Shown here: positions 53,917 to 62,906 of the stretch, one piece after another
How positions within the stretch are numbered: the first letter of the stretch is position 1
Layout: each line of letters opens with the position of its first letter
NCBI RefSeq assembly: GCF_030287445.1
Contig: NZ_JASVWB010000002.1
Location: 4,278,001-4,342,000, forward strand
Source of the DNA: Streptomyces sp. ALI-76-A
GTDB lineage: Bacteria; Actinomycetota; Actinomycetes; Streptomycetales; Streptomycetaceae
Length of the DNA stretch: 64,000 nt
Reading direction: 5' to 3'
Made by a program: the position numbers and the translations under genes
Notes under the pieces: generated by a model
The model's input: only the letters and a program-made list of their open reading frames with translations
Databases searched by the model: none
What the model was told of the DNA's origin: nothing

Positions 53917-53995
53917 GACCAAACGCTACAACTTCGATCCACTTGACGGGAGTTGTTTGAAAGTTGTTTATGAGTGGCGACCAAGTGGGGACAAC

Positions 53996-54018
53996 TACTA
54001 TAGAGTTGGCTGCCAACT
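53996..54018 (+). promoter_or_regulatory. Promoter-operator of cassette 1
   Basis: -10-like TACTAT (53996-54001), then after 2 bp the dyad AGTTGG-CTG-CCAACT (54004-54018). The upstream block TTATGAGTGGCGACCAAG is shared with cassette 2. Confidence 0.65.
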
Positions 54019-54091
54019 TAGAGAAGTTGGCGGAAGTTCTGCCTCCGCACCCCCACATCCGCCCGCCCCGGAAGCCCGAAGGGGGAACATC

Positions 54092-54280
54092 GTGCCTGTA
54101 CTCGCCCTCCTCTCCGCCGTTCTCGTCGTCGGCATCGAGCAGACCGTCCAGTGGAAGTACGGCGTCACCGGCATCGTCGGCCTGCTCCTGCTCACCGTCG
54201 GCATCAAGGCCAAGAGCCCGGCCGTCAGCTCCGTCGGCGCCGTCGTGCTCGCCCTGCTCGTGTCGGGGCCCGCCCTATGA
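54092..54280 (+). CDS. 62-residue membrane protein, cassette 1
   Basis: GTG 54092 after AAGGGGGA. Two membrane helices: VPVLALLSAVLVVGIEQTVQ and YGVTGIVGLLLLTVGI, then a short Ala/Val/Leu end. It closely matches the 61-residue protein at 55410 (shared IEQ/FEQ-x-VQWK, GI(V), LTVGIKAKS/LTVGIKVKS). Divergent from its GntR regulator. Function unknown. Confidence 0.8.
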   Translation: MPVLALLSAVLVVGIEQTVQWKYGVTGIVGLLLLTVGIKAKSPAVSSVGAVVLALLVSGPAL

Positions 54281-54316
54281 GCCCGGCGCGCCCCGGCCGG
54301 TCCGCTGTGGGAGACC

Positions 54317-55228
54317 TCAGCTCGTGAGCGTCAGCTCCGAACTGATGGTCTCCCACAGGGCGTTGAACCACAGGTGGGACTGCTCCACGAAGGCCGTGTC
54401 CCGCAGGCCGGCGCCCTGCTCGAAGGCGAACAGCATCGACCGGGTGCCCTCGGCGTCGTACGTCTGCAAATGCTCGTGGTCGATCTCCGCCTCGTGCCGG
54501 CCCAGCGTGTAGTACGCGAACAGCGCCTCCGCCCCGTTGAGCAGATACAGCTTCACCGGCGGGGTGAAGGGCAGGGCGCGGAAGGAGACCTGCACGTCGA
54601 TGCCGTGGGTGGCGCGCAGGGCCAGCAGGTTGTGCCTGAGCACCTGCCCCTGGGCGTTGCGCTGGGCCAGCCAGCGGTCGTGCACGAGGTCGTCGTCGCC
54701 GCGCCCCTCGACCCGCACCGGAAAGGCCAGCTCGATGTCCCGGCTCGGCAGCAGCAGCCGGACGTCGACTTTGGCTGGTTTCAGTCGCCCCGCGTGGATC
54801 TGACGCAGTGGCTCGCCGATGGCGAGGGTGAGCGAGACCGAGGTCAGGCACAGGGCGTCGATCTCGACGTGCGGGGCCGCGAAGGCGGTCGCGATACGGG
54901 GCGCGAGGGCCACCGTGGTGGGCAGCGGCGGGGCGGCGGGCCCGGTCGGCGGCCTGGTCAGGGCCGGATCCGGGGCCACGGTCGCCGGACTCCCCTTCGA
55001 AACGTTGGTCAGCAGCTGCTCCGACTGCAGGATGTGCAGCGCCTGCCGCACGACACCCCGCTCGACCCCGAACTCGTCGGCCAGCTTGGCCTGGGTCGGC
55101 ATGCGCTGGCCCGGCCGCAGCCGCCCGGACCGGATCCGGGCGCGCAACTCGTCGGCCACCTCGCGATGTGACGGATGTGACCGCTGTGCCCTCTTCCGCC
55201 CATTGACGGCGGCGTGTTCCGGGTCCAC
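54317..55228 (-). CDS. GntR-type regulator, cassette 2
   Basis: 303 residues from GTG 55228. Same architecture as the cassette 1 regulator: basic N-terminus, GntR winged helix (REVADELRARIRSGRLRPGQRMPTQAKLADEFG), and the same C-terminal domain (LLPSRDIELAFPVRVEGRG, FRALPFTPPVKLYLLNGAEAL, WFNALWETISSELTL). Divergent from the 61-residue membrane gene. A tandem duplication of a two-gene unit is the simplest origin. Confidence 0.88.
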   Translation of the reverse strand: MDPEHAAVNGRKRAQRSHPSHREVADELRARIRSGRLRPGQRMPTQAKLADEFGVERGVVRQALHILQSEQLLTNVSKGSPATVAPDPALTRPPTGPAAPPLPTTVALAPRIATAFAAPHVEIDALCLTSVSLTLAIGEPLRQIHAGRLKPAKVDVRLLLPSRDIELAFPVRVEGRGDDDLVHDRWLAQRNAQGQVLRHNLLALRATHGIDVQVSFRALPFTPPVKLYLLNGAEALFAYYTLGRHEAEIDHEHLQTYDAEGTRSMLFAFEQGAGLRDTAFVEQSHLWFNALWETISSELTLTS

Positions 55229-55307
55229 GGCAGAACACTACAACTTCCCGCCATCTTTGGGCACTTCGCCGGAAGGTGGTTATGAGTCGCATCCAAGAGG
55301 AGATAAG

Positions 55308-55331
55308 TACAGTTAAGTTGGTCGCCAACTT
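55308..55331 (+). promoter_or_regulatory. Promoter-operator of cassette 2
   Basis: -10-like TACAGT (55308-55313), then the dyad AAGTTGG-TCG-CCAACTT (55315-55331), in the same spacing as cassette 1. Upstream block TTATGAGTCGCATCCAAG. Confidence 0.68.
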
Positions 55332-55409
55332 GAGCAACATGGTCAAGCTTCCGCAAGGTTGGCCAGTTGGGCGGCCGGCAGGGACCACCGTCCCGAAGGG
55401 AGGACCGCC

Positions 55410-55595
55410 ATGCCGCTCATCGCCATCGCCCTCGCTGCCCTTGCCGTCGGTTTCGAGCAGTTCGTCCAGTGGAAGCTGGGCGCGATGGGCATCGTCGCCT
55501 TCGTCGCGCTCACGGTCGGAATCAAGGTAAAGAGCGTCGCGATCGGCGGGATCGGAGCGGTGATCCTCGTGATGCTGCTCGCCCAGTCCGGCTGA
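55410..55595 (+). CDS. 61-residue membrane protein, cassette 2
   Basis: ATG 55410 after GGGAGGACC. Helices LIAIALAALAVGFEQFVQW and MGIVAFVALTVGIKV, then KSVAIGGIGAVILVMLLAQ. Homologous to the protein at 54092. Followed by the 31-bp repeat array. Confidence 0.82.
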   Translation: MPLIAIALAALAVGFEQFVQWKLGAMGIVAFVALTVGIKVKSVAIGGIGAVILVMLLAQSG

Positions 55596-55640
55596 TCGGG
55601 TTCCCTTCCGGAGGGGAGCCGGGAGCCCGGTCGGTCCGTC

Positions 55641-55830
55641 CGCACAGCCACAACTGAACACGGTCGCCACAGCACAGCCACAACTTCACAGCTCTCGCTA
55701 CGGACGCACCGCCACAACCGAACACCGTCAGCACCCGCACCGCCACAACCGAACACCGTCAGCACCCGCACAGCCACAACTTCACAGCTCGCTACGGACG
55801 CACCGCCACAACTGAACAGCTCGTCACGGA
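55641..55830. repeat. 31-33-bp minisatellite, six units
   Basis: Units start at 55641, 55672, 55705, 55736, 55767 and 55799. Units 3 and 4 are identical. Shared start (C)GCACMGCCACAACY; the variable end is either GAACACCGTCAGCACC or TTCACAGCTC(TC)GCTACGGA. No gene inside. Confidence 0.85.
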
Positions 55831-55865
55831 TGCCGAGCAGCAACCCGCCGTCGTCGTAAGGGAGG

Positions 55866-57119
55866 TCAGAAGATGTCCGGGCACCACGGGCGCCTGGACG
55901 TACGCAGCAGGGCGTCGGCCGACCGGCCGGCGCCCGCTCGTTCTTCCCGCACCCGCCCGAGCGCGGCCAGCCGTACGGCCGACTCGTCGCCGAGCCACAG
56001 GGCCGCCAGGTCGCCCACGTCGAGGGTGAGATCGGCGTCGGCCGTCGTCGGCGTGCAGGAGCCGCCCTCCGCCGACGCCTCCAGCCGGTAGCGCCCGCCG
56101 CTCAGCCCGTCCCGGTCGGCCACCTCCAGCACCAGCTCGCCCTCCCCCTCGTACGTCCGCGCCTCCAGCGCGCGCACGACGTCCAGGACCCGCACCCACA
56201 GCCAGTCCGACTGCGTGGTGATCCTGGCCGCCCTCGGGTCGGGCAGGAAGAAGGGGAGCAGGTCGTCGGGGGCCCGCCAGCCGCTCGTGACCCGGGTGAT
56301 CCAGTCGATCGAGCAGAGGTAGCGCCACAGGGCGCGTTCGGCGGCCGGGGTCGACGCGATCAGCCAGTTCACGCTCGCCGTGTTGTGCGGCTGCTTGTCG
56401 TGCCAGTTGTCGTCCGACCCGTAGGAGACCAGTCCCTCGACCTCGCCGTCCGCCGAGCGGTACGCCGCGTAGTACGGCTCGGTCCAGCTCGGGTCGAGCC
56501 GTACGGCTCCGGTGTTGATCCGCCACCACATCTCGTTGCGGCTCACCGCGCCCGGCTGGGCCCGGCGGACGCGCTCATGGAGTTCGGGCCCGGCCTTGCG
56601 GACGTCCTCGGCGTCCACGAGGTCGATACGGCCGCCGTCCTCCGGCACGGGCCCGCGTCGGTCGAGGCCGGTGCGCGGGACGTCGATCGTCCACTCGGTC
56701 ATCCAGGTGGCGGCCCCGAAGCCGTAGCGGCCGTAGATCGGGTACTCGGCGGCGATCAGGGTCGCGACGACGTCTCCGCGGTCCTTCGCGGCCGTGAGGT
56801 CCCGGGCCATCATGCGGGTGAGCAGGCCGCGGCGGCGGTGCGTGGCGGTGACCGTGACGCCGGTGACCGCGTCGGCGGGCACGGCCGCGCCGCCGACGGC
56901 GGTGAGCTGCTGGTCGAAGGAGCGGAACGTCGCGACACACCGGCCGCCGTCGAAGGCGCCGAGGAAGCGTCCGGGCTCGAACTGGGTGCGGCGGGCCTCC
57001 AGCTCACTGTCGGGGACGGTCGGGGGGCGCAGGAAGCCGGTGTTCACCGCGCGGAGCCAGTCGCCGAGTTCGGGTTCGGTGACGGGGCGTATCTCGATGT
57101 CGGGGTGCGGGCGCGTCAT
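55866..57119 (-). CDS. Eis-like GNAT acetyltransferase
   Basis: 417 residues. Fused N-terminal GNAT domain, central GNAT-like domain and C-terminal sterol-carrier-like domain, as in mycobacterial Eis, which acetylates aminoglycosides and peptides at several positions. Acetyl-CoA motif [36 protein letters not shown] and [20 protein letters not shown] in the C-terminal domain. The terminal carboxylate follows PDIF, the usual Eis-family end position. Confidence 0.9.
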   Translation of the reverse strand: MTRPHPDIEIRPVTEPELGDWLRAVNTGFLRPPTVPDSELEARRTQFEPGRFLGAFDGGRCVATFRSFDQQLTAVGGAAVPADAVTGVTVTATHRRRGLLTRMMARDLTAAKDRGDVVATLIAAEYPIYGRYGFGAATWMTEWTIDVPRTGLDRRGPVPEDGGRIDLVDAEDVRKAGPELHERVRRAQPGAVSRNEMWWRINTGAVRLDPSWTEPYYAAYRSADGEVEGLVSYGSDDNWHDKQPHNTASVNWLIASTPAAERALWRYLCSIDWITRVTSGWRAPDDLLPFFLPDPRAARITTQSDWLWVRVLDVVRALEARTYEGEGELVLEVADRDGLSGGRYRLEASAEGGSCTPTTADADLTLDVGDLAALWLGDESAVRLAALGRVREERAGAGRSADALLRTSRRPWCPDIF

Positions 57120-57154
57120 GGAGCCACGGTAGGCGGGCGCGGGAGGGGTGTCGC

Positions 57155-57300
57155 GGGCATTTCCGCTCCCGGGCGGCGCCCCCGGCGCGGGCATTCCCAC
57201 TCCCGGACGGCGCCCCCGACACGGGCATTCCCGCGCCCAGACGGCGCCCCCGGCCCGGGCATTCCCACTCCCGGACGGCGCCCCCGGCGCGGGCGGCGCC
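57155..57300. repeat. 34-bp tandem repeat, four units
   Basis: GGGCAT starts recur exactly every 34 bp (57155, 57189, 57223, 57257). Unit: GGGCATTCCCACTCCCGGAC followed by GGCGCCCCCGGCGC; partial fifth unit. Between the Eis-like and asparaginase genes. Confidence 0.88.
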
Positions 57301-57321
57301 CCGGCCCGTCCGCCGCCGCTC

Positions 57322-58278
57322 TCAGAAGGCCGCCCGGATCTCCCCCACTTCGCGCCCGCCGCCGGTCAGCGGCGCCCGCCCGACCCGCTCCACCACCGGC
57401 GCGTCGACCCCCATGAGGCCCAGCGCCCGCCCCAGCACCGGCCCCAGGGCCCGTCCCCCGCCGTCCTCGACCTTGAACGCGAGGGCCCGGCCGTCAGGCA
57501 GGGCGACCGCCTGGACGGCCTCCGCGCCCATCTTCGAGAGGGTGCCGGGGATCTCACGCATCAGCCAGGTGTCGGGGCGGCGGGTGCCGGCGACGTACTC
57601 GGGGTGGGTGCGCATGGCGTCGGCGACCCGGCGTTCGGCGGTGCCGGGGGCGGCGAGGACGAAGGAGCGGTAGGCGCGGGCCAGGCCGGTGAGGCTGATC
57701 GCCATCAGGGGGGCGCCGCAGCCGTCCGTGCCGACGGCGGCCACCCGCTCGCCGGACGCGTCCTCCACAACCGTGTGGATGAGCCGCTGCAACGGATGCC
57801 CGGCCGCGAGGTACGTCTCCAGCGGCCACTCGCGCAGCACGCACGCGGCCAGCATCGCCGTGTGCTTGCCGGAGCAGTTCATGGTCACGCGGGACCGCGC
57901 CGCGCCCGACGCCAGGTACGTCTCCCGCTCCGCCTCGTCCAGCGGGAGGTCCGGCGGGCACTGGAGCAGTTCCTCGTCCAGTCCGTGCTCGTCCAGCATC
58001 TTGTGGACCAGATCGCGGTGGAAGGGCTCGCCGGAGTGGCTGGCGGCGGCCAGGGCGAGGCGCTCGCCCGCCAGGTCCAGGCCCGCCCGCAGGATGCCCG
58101 CCGCCTGCATCGGCTTGTTGGACGAGCGGGGGAAGACGGGCGACGTCACGTCCCCGAGGGCCAGCTCCACCGCCCCGTCGGAGTCCAGCAGGACCAGGCT
58201 GCCGCGGTGCCGCCCTTCGACGAAGCCGGAGCGGACGACCTCGGCGAGGGCGGGCGGTATGGCGGACGAGGCGGACAT
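57322..58278 (-). CDS. L-asparaginase II family protein
   Basis: 318 residues. PF06089-type asparaginase: [35 protein letters not shown] (nucleophile Ser region), [24 protein letters not shown] and [14 protein letters not shown]. Hydrolyses asparagine or related amides in the cytoplasm. Monocistronic by position. Confidence 0.92.
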   Translation of the reverse strand: MSASSAIPPALAEVVRSGFVEGRHRGSLVLLDSDGAVELALGDVTSPVFPRSSNKPMQAAGILRAGLDLAGERLALAAASHSGEPFHRDLVHKMLDEHGLDEELLQCPPDLPLDEAERETYLASGAARSRVTMNCSGKHTAMLAACVLREWPLETYLAAGHPLQRLIHTVVEDASGERVAAVGTDGCGAPLMAISLTGLARAYRSFVLAAPGTAERRVADAMRTHPEYVAGTRRPDTWLMREIPGTLSKMGAEAVQAVALPDGRALAFKVEDGGGRALGPVLGRALGLMGVDAPVVERVGRAPLTGGGREVGEIRAAF

Positions 58279-58348
58279 GGGCGGTGGCCTTCCGGAGAGG
58301 GGACCCGCCCGGGCAGCGGGCCCCGGGGTCGCCGGTACGGCCGCCGCG

Positions 58349-58936
58349 TCACACGAGCAGGTCGTCGACTTGCGCTTCCCCCTCACGGTACCTGCGGGCG
58401 ATCTCCGCGCTGCAGTCGTCCGCCGTGCGCTGGAGCCGCTGCCGGCGCCGGGACACCTGCTGCTCGTACCGCACGAGCCGCCGCATCGCCGTGCTCAGCT
58501 CCAGGTCCGTGCGCGCGGCCAGGTCGGAGAGCTCGACCTCGGAGAGCATCTCCGCCGCCAGCAGCCGGTACTCCTCGCTGTGCGGAGTGCCCAGCGTCAC
58601 ATGGCGGGCGGAGGAACGGTGCCGGGCCGGGGCGTCGGTGAGGATCTCCGGCAGCCGCTCGACCACCGACGCCACCTCCGCCCCCACGGCCACGACGGAC
58701 GTCGGCCCGCGGCGCGCCAGCTCCGCCCGCAGGATGTCGATCCGCCCCTGGAGCAACCGCCGTACGTAGCTGAGGTCGGCCTCGTCGCGCTGGGCGTCCC
58801 GGCGCAGGGTGCGCAGTTCGGGCAGGCTCAGCACGGCCAGGTCGTGCTCGGGCGGGTCAGTGGGCAGCACTGGGCTGTCGGTGCGCTGCACGGGCGGCCG
58901 CTGGGTGCCCAGCCGCCCGGTACTCGGTGTGATCAT
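58349..58936 (-). CDS. rsiG: Anti-sigma factor RsiG (AmfC)
   Basis: 195 residues. The first long helix carries the exact c-di-GMP signature E-x3-S-x2-R-x3-Q-x3-D ([16 protein letters not shown], residues ~52-67). A second helix ([22 protein letters not shown]) pairs with it. In S. venezuelae RsiG with two c-di-GMP molecules sequesters sigma WhiG and delays sporulation; older annotation is AmfC (established knowledge/recall). N-terminal 30 residues are disordered. Confidence 0.88.
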   Translation of the reverse strand: MITPSTGRLGTQRPPVQRTDSPVLPTDPPEHDLAVLSLPELRTLRRDAQRDEADLSYVRRLLQGRIDILRAELARRGPTSVVAVGAEVASVVERLPEILTDAPARHRSSARHVTLGTPHSEEYRLLAAEMLSEVELSDLAARTDLELSTAMRRLVRYEQQVSRRRQRLQRTADDCSAEIARRYREGEAQVDDLLV

Positions 58937-59202
58937 GTGGCTCTACCGTCCCCTCGACCGGCGAATGGAAGCATCGTGCCACCCCAAGTAGCCGCTATGT
59001 GACCGAGTGCCCTCGATCGGCCCCAGATGGGGGCTTAAGGAGCAAAAGAAGCACTCTCCGGAGATCCCCGGAGATCTCCGAAGAACCCCGAAAAACCCCG
59101 GAGAACGCGAAAAACCCCGGAGAACCCGGGGATACCCGGATGTTCCCCGGGCCGTCGGCACCCCTGACGACCGCCGCCCGGCCGCACGGCATCATGGTCG
59201 GC
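58937..59202. other. rsiG-dtd gap with CGGAGA repeats
   Basis: 266 bp. From about 59053 to 59140 it is built of CCCCGGAGA and AAAAACCCCGGAGAAC repeats. Includes the divergent promoters. Confidence 0.45.
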
Positions 59203-59628
59203 ATGCGTGCAGTGGTGCAGAGAGTGGACGGCGCGAGCGTCGTGGTGGACGGCGAGACGGTCGGGGAGATCGACGGCGAGGGCCTGTGCGTCCTGGTCGG
59301 CGTGACCCACGAGGACACCAAGGAGAAGGCGGCTCAGCTCGCCCGCAAGCTGTGGTCGGTCCGCATGCTGGCCGACGAGAAGTCGTGCAGCGACATCGAC
59401 GCCCCGCTCCTCGTCATCAGCCAGTTCACCCTCTACGGCGACGCCCGCAAGGGCCGCCGCCCCACCTGGAACGCGGCCGCCCCGGGCGACGCGGCCGAGC
59501 CGCTGGTCGACGAGGTGGTCGCACAGTTGCGCTCCCTCGGCGCCACGGTGGCGACGGGCCGCTTCGGCGCGCGGATGCGGGTCTCCCTGACCAACGACGG
59601 CCCGTTCACCGTCCTGGTGGAGATCTAG
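59203..59628 (+). CDS. dtd: D-aminoacyl-tRNA deacylase
   Basis: 141 residues, normal length. Removes D-amino acids (and glycine from tRNA-Ala) in the cytoplasm. Signature [21 protein letters not shown] (~residues 67-87), and the cross-subunit Gly-cisPro-like motif near the C-terminus reads [11 protein letters not shown]. Convergent with ygfZ, the two stop codons overlapping as CTAG. Confidence 0.96.
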   Translation: MRAVVQRVDGASVVVDGETVGEIDGEGLCVLVGVTHEDTKEKAAQLARKLWSVRMLADEKSCSDIDAPLLVISQFTLYGDARKGRRPTWNAAAPGDAAEPLVDEVVAQLRSLGATVATGRFGARMRVSLTNDGPFTVLVEI

Positions 59629-60590
59629 GGTTCCACGACGACTTCCTGGGCCGCCGCCGTACTGTCGGCGACCAGCCGCGCGTCCAGCGGCACGTTCCGT
59701 TTCACCAGGGCCAGGGCGACCGGCCCGAGCTCGTGGTGGCGCGCGGACGTCGTGATGAAGCCGATCTTGCGGCCGTCGGGCCCCTCGTCCGCGAGGCGCA
59801 GTTCAGTGCCGGCCGGGGGCAGGTGCACCTCGCTGCCGTCGAGGTGCAGGAAGACGAGCCTGCGCGGCGGCTTGCCGAGGTTCTGCACCCGGGCCACCGT
59901 CTCCTGACCGCGGTAGCAGCCCTTCTGGAGATGCACCGCGGTGTCGATCCAGCCCAGCTCGTGCGGGATCGTGCGGTGGTCGGTCTCGAAGCCGAGACGC
60001 GGGCGGTGCTGTTCGACGCGGAGCGCCTCGTAGCCGAGGATCCCGATCGCGGGACCGGACTTCTCGGCGTACGACTCCAGGTCCGCGCGCGGGAGGAACA
60101 GGTCACGGCCGTAGGCCGTCTCGCGTACGGCGGCGTCCTCGGGGACCTCGGCGATCGAACCGGCGGGCAGGTGGACGACCGCGAAGTCGGCGGTGCGGTC
60201 GGCGACGTCGACCCGGTAGAAGAACTTCATCGACTCCAGGTAGCCGACCAGCGCCTCCTGGGTGCCGGGTTCGACGTGCGCCCAGGTCGTCGAGCCGTCG
60301 TCGACCAGGTACAGGGCGTGCTCGATGTGGCCGTGCGCGGACAGGATCAGCGCCTCGGTGGCCTGGCCCGCCGGGAGGTCGCTGACGTGCTGGGTGAGCA
60401 GGAGGTGCAGCCAGCTCAGCCGGTCCTCGCCGGTGACCGTGACGACTCCGCGGTGCGAGAGGTCCACGAAACCGGTGCCGCCGGCGAGGGCGCGCTGCTC
60501 GCGGAACAGGTCGCCGTAGTGCGCGGCGACGCCTTCGTCCACGCCTTCGGCGGGGACGGCGCCGGGCAGGGTCAGCAGAGGGCTCTTCAT
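59625..60590 (-). CDS. ygfZ: Folate-binding YgfZ-family protein
   Basis: 321 residues. GcvT-like fold; the hallmark [13 protein letters not shown] (~residues 222-234) holds the conserved cysteine. YgfZ helps repair or assemble certain iron-sulfur proteins with tetrahydrofolate. Followed on the same strand region by nur upstream. Confidence 0.93.
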   Translation of the reverse strand: MKSPLLTLPGAVPAEGVDEGVAAHYGDLFREQRALAGGTGFVDLSHRGVVTVTGEDRLSWLHLLLTQHVSDLPAGQATEALILSAHGHIEHALYLVDDGSTTWAHVEPGTQEALVGYLESMKFFYRVDVADRTADFAVVHLPAGSIAEVPEDAAVRETAYGRDLFLPRADLESYAEKSGPAIGILGYEALRVEQHRPRLGFETDHRTIPHELGWIDTAVHLQKGCYRGQETVARVQNLGKPPRRLVFLHLDGSEVHLPPAGTELRLADEGPDGRKIGFITTSARHHELGPVALALVKRNVPLDARLVADSTAAAQEVVVEP

Positions 60591-60600
60591 ACGCCTAAGC

Positions 60601-61053
60601 CTACGACTCGGTAGTTGAACTCTCGGAAGTTGAATGCTTTACGGAACAGTCCTGGCACCGCCCGAAGATCGCGAAGTGCTTCATGTCCGTCTCGAAGCCG
60701 AACTCGTCCCGCAGCTTGGCGGTGAATCCGGCGGCCACCGACACGTCCGCCTCGATCACGTTCGTGCAGTCACGGCAGACCAGGTGGATGTGATGGTGCC
60801 GGTCGGCGAGGTGGTACGTCGGCGCGCCGTGCCCCAGATGGGCATGGCTGACCAGCCCCAGCTCCTCCAGCAGCTCCAGCGTCCGGTAGACGGTGGAAAT
60901 GTTGACCCCCGACGCCGTCTTCCTCACTTCCACGAGGATGTCGTCGGGGGTCGCGTGTTCCAGGGTGTCCACGGCTTCGAGCACGAGTTGCCGCTGCGGC
61001 GTCAGCCGGTAGCCGCGCTGCCTGAGGTCACTCTTCCAGTCGGTGCTCACCAC
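60601..61053 (-). CDS. nur: Fur-family nickel regulator Nur
   Basis: 150 residues from GTG 61053 (GTG 61050 also possible). Winged helix DLRQRGYRLTPQRQLVLEAV, regulatory metal site HAHLGHGAPTYHLADRHHHIHLVC, and two Cys-x2-Cys pairs (CRDC, CQDC). In S. coelicolor the Nur protein at this locus represses nickel uptake and the iron superoxide dismutase when nickel is present (established knowledge). It complements the nickel-binding protein at 8443. Confidence 0.92.
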   Translation of the reverse strand: MVSTDWKSDLRQRGYRLTPQRQLVLEAVDTLEHATPDDILVEVRKTASGVNISTVYRTLELLEELGLVSHAHLGHGAPTYHLADRHHHIHLVCRDCTNVIEADVSVAAGFTAKLRDEFGFETDMKHFAIFGRCQDCSVKHSTSESSTTES

Positions 61054-61069
61054 ACCCAAGAGTCTAGGA

Positions 61070-61645
61070 CTACTTGAAGAACGCGATGCCGTCGTCCGGC
61101 ATGTCGTCGGGCAGGGCCTTGGCCCAGCGCTCGACGTCCTCGGGGGTGACGACCTTCTTCAGGTGGGCCGACATGTAGGGGCGCAGCTCGACCTCCGGGG
61201 TCTGCTTCTCGCCGACCCACATGAGGTCGCTGTTGACGTAGCCGTACAGCCGCTTGCCACCGGTGTAGGGGCCGGAGGCGGCGGTGCGCGCCACCGCGTC
61301 GGTGACCAGGTCGATCTGCGGCTTCTTGGCGGCGAGTTCGCCGTACCAGACCTCGACGACGCCGTCGTCGCGGGTCATCGTCACCTCGACCTTGCGGCCG
61401 GCGTCGACGCGCCAGAAACCGGACTCGGACTCCAGCGGCCTGACCTTGTTGCCGTCGTTGTCGAGCACCCAGGTGTGCGAGCGGTACTCCAGGAAGTCCC
61501 GGCCGTCGTGCGTGAAGGAGACCTCCTGTCCGAAGTTGCACTTCTCGGAGCCGGGGAAGTCGTGCACGCCCGCGCCCGCCCAGTTGCCGAGCAGGAAGAC
61601 GAGCGGGACAAGGTCCTTGTGGAGGTCGGACGGGATCTCGATCAT
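61070..61645 (-). CDS. Nitrobindin-like FABP-family protein
   Basis: 191 residues. Beta-barrel with the nitrobindin signature LLGNWAGAGVHDFPG near the N-terminus and closing HLKKVVTPED. In nitrobindins a C-terminal His binds heme iron for NO/peroxynitrite chemistry; candidate is His in MSAHLKK. Cytoplasmic. Confidence 0.9.
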   Translation of the reverse strand: MIEIPSDLHKDLVPLVFLLGNWAGAGVHDFPGSEKCNFGQEVSFTHDGRDFLEYRSHTWVLDNDGNKVRPLESESGFWRVDAGRKVEVTMTRDDGVVEVWYGELAAKKPQIDLVTDAVARTAASGPYTGGKRLYGYVNSDLMWVGEKQTPEVELRPYMSAHLKKVVTPEDVERWAKALPDDMPDDGIAFFK

Positions 61646-61668
61646 GAGCAGCAGTTCCTAGACGTGGG

Positions 61669-61770
61669 TCAGCGCTGGCCCTGGTACAGCTTCTTCACCG
61701 TCAGCCACGTGAAGGCGAGCACGCCGACGCAGACCAGGACCAGCAGGGCCTCGAAGAAAACCTCAAGCAC
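61669..61770 (-). CDS. 33-residue single-pass membrane peptide
   Basis: GTG 61770 preceded by GAGGAG at good spacing. One membrane helix (FFEALLVLVCVGVLAFTWLTV) and a positive end (KKLYQGQR), so the C-terminus should be cytoplasmic. Lies 23 bp upstream of the nitrobindin gene on the same strand, so co-transcription is likely. Function unknown. Confidence 0.7.
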   Translation of the reverse strand: MLEVFFEALLVLVCVGVLAFTWLTVKKLYQGQR

Positions 61771-61874
61771 GGAGTGCTCCTCGGACGTTCGTGGGATGGC
61801 CAGTTCACAAGGGCCGGGCCCCAGCTTACGCGGCCGGGACCCGGGACTCCGTGTGAGGTACGCCCTCGCGGGGC

Positions 61875-62906
61875 TCAGCCCAGCAGCTGGCTCTGCAGGA
61901 CCACCGTCTGCTGGAACGGGACGGAGCGCGCGCCGCCCTCGCGGGACTGGACGATCACCCCGAGGACGTCACCGGCGGACAGGTACGCCTGCCGGACCTG
62001 TTCGCCGCCGTACGGCTTGTTCTCGACGTAGACCGAGCGCTGTACGTCGTCGGGCCGGGCCGATTCCGGGAACTGGTCGTCGAAGGCGAGCGAGTCGGCG
62101 CCGCGCGCCAGGTGCGTGGGGCCGGCGGCCGCGGCGAGGTCGGTGTACAGCTCGTCCACGACGGCCGCGGTGTCGAAGCGCAGGAGGTAGACGCGGGTGT
62201 GCGTGCCGTCCTGGGTCGTCCAGCCGCGGGCCGCGATGTGCCGCAGGCCGTGGTCGGTCAGCTGCTGCCGGAGGCCGTCGCGCTCCTCGGGTTCGTACTC
62301 CGCGAGGAAGTCCTTCGTCGCCAGCCAGCCGTCCGCCCCGCGCAGCGCCTTGTCACCGGTGGCGCCCTCGGGGGCGGGCAGCACGAGAGCCCGCAGGTCG
62401 GCGTGGTGGGTACCGGCCTTGTTGGCGTCGGCGAACGGCCGCGGACTGCCGGACGGCAGCGGCGGCTTCGTCAGCTCCGGGTACACCCAGCGCCCGTCCG
62501 ACTCCGTCGCCAGTCCCGGTACGTCCGTGCGCTCCATCTCCGTGATCCCGTACGCCGCTCCCGCCCCGACCACCGCGAAGACGACGACGGCCGCCGTCCA
62601 GCGCAGCACGGCCCGCAGGACCCGGCGGTCCCTGGGCGGGGGTGCGGCGAAGGGAGCGGGCGACGGCGGCAGGACGGCCTGCGGCCGCTCGACGACCACC
62701 GGGGAGACGAGGTGCGCCTGGACGGGCGGCCCGCTCCGCCCGGCGGCCGGGTCCGTGACGGCTGACCGCGGGTCGGTGACCGGTGACTGCGGGTCCGTGA
62801 CGACTGACTGCGCGTCCGTGACGGCTGACTGCGCGTCCGTGACCGGTGGCTGCGGGTCCGTGACCGGTGACTGCGGGTCCGTGACCGGTGACTGGTCGGT
62901 GCTCAT
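61875..62906 (-). CDS. Membrane-anchored protein with VTDPQS repeats
   Basis: 343 residues. The first 55 residues repeat VTDPQSP/VTDAQSA eight times, encoded by a 21-24-bp tandem DNA repeat (62755-62900). One membrane helix follows (~100-122, VVVFAVVGAGAAYGITEM), then an extracellular domain of ~220 residues. Overlaps the preceding gene by ATGA. Function unknown. Confidence 0.8.
   Translation of the reverse strand: MSTDQSPVTDPQSPVTDPQPPVTDAQSAVTDAQSVVTDPQSPVTDPRSAVTDPAAGRSGPPVQAHLVSPVVVERPQAVLPPSPAPFAAPPPRDRRVLRAVLRWTAAVVVFAVVGAGAAYGITEMERTDVPGLATESDGRWVYPELTKPPLPSGSPRPFADANKAGTHHADLRALVLPAPEGATGDKALRGADGWLATKDFLAEYEPEERDGLRQQLTDHGLRHIAARGWTTQDGTHTRVYLLRFDTAAVVDELYTDLAAAAGPTHLARGADSLAFDDQFPESARPDDVQRSVYVENKPYGGEQVRQAYLSAGDVLGVIVQSREGGARSVPFQQTVVLQSQLLG

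Noticed and set aside
55641..55830. Possible CRISPR array (repeats near 31 bp)
   Set aside because: Units are head-to-tail without unique spacers, and no cas gene is in the window.
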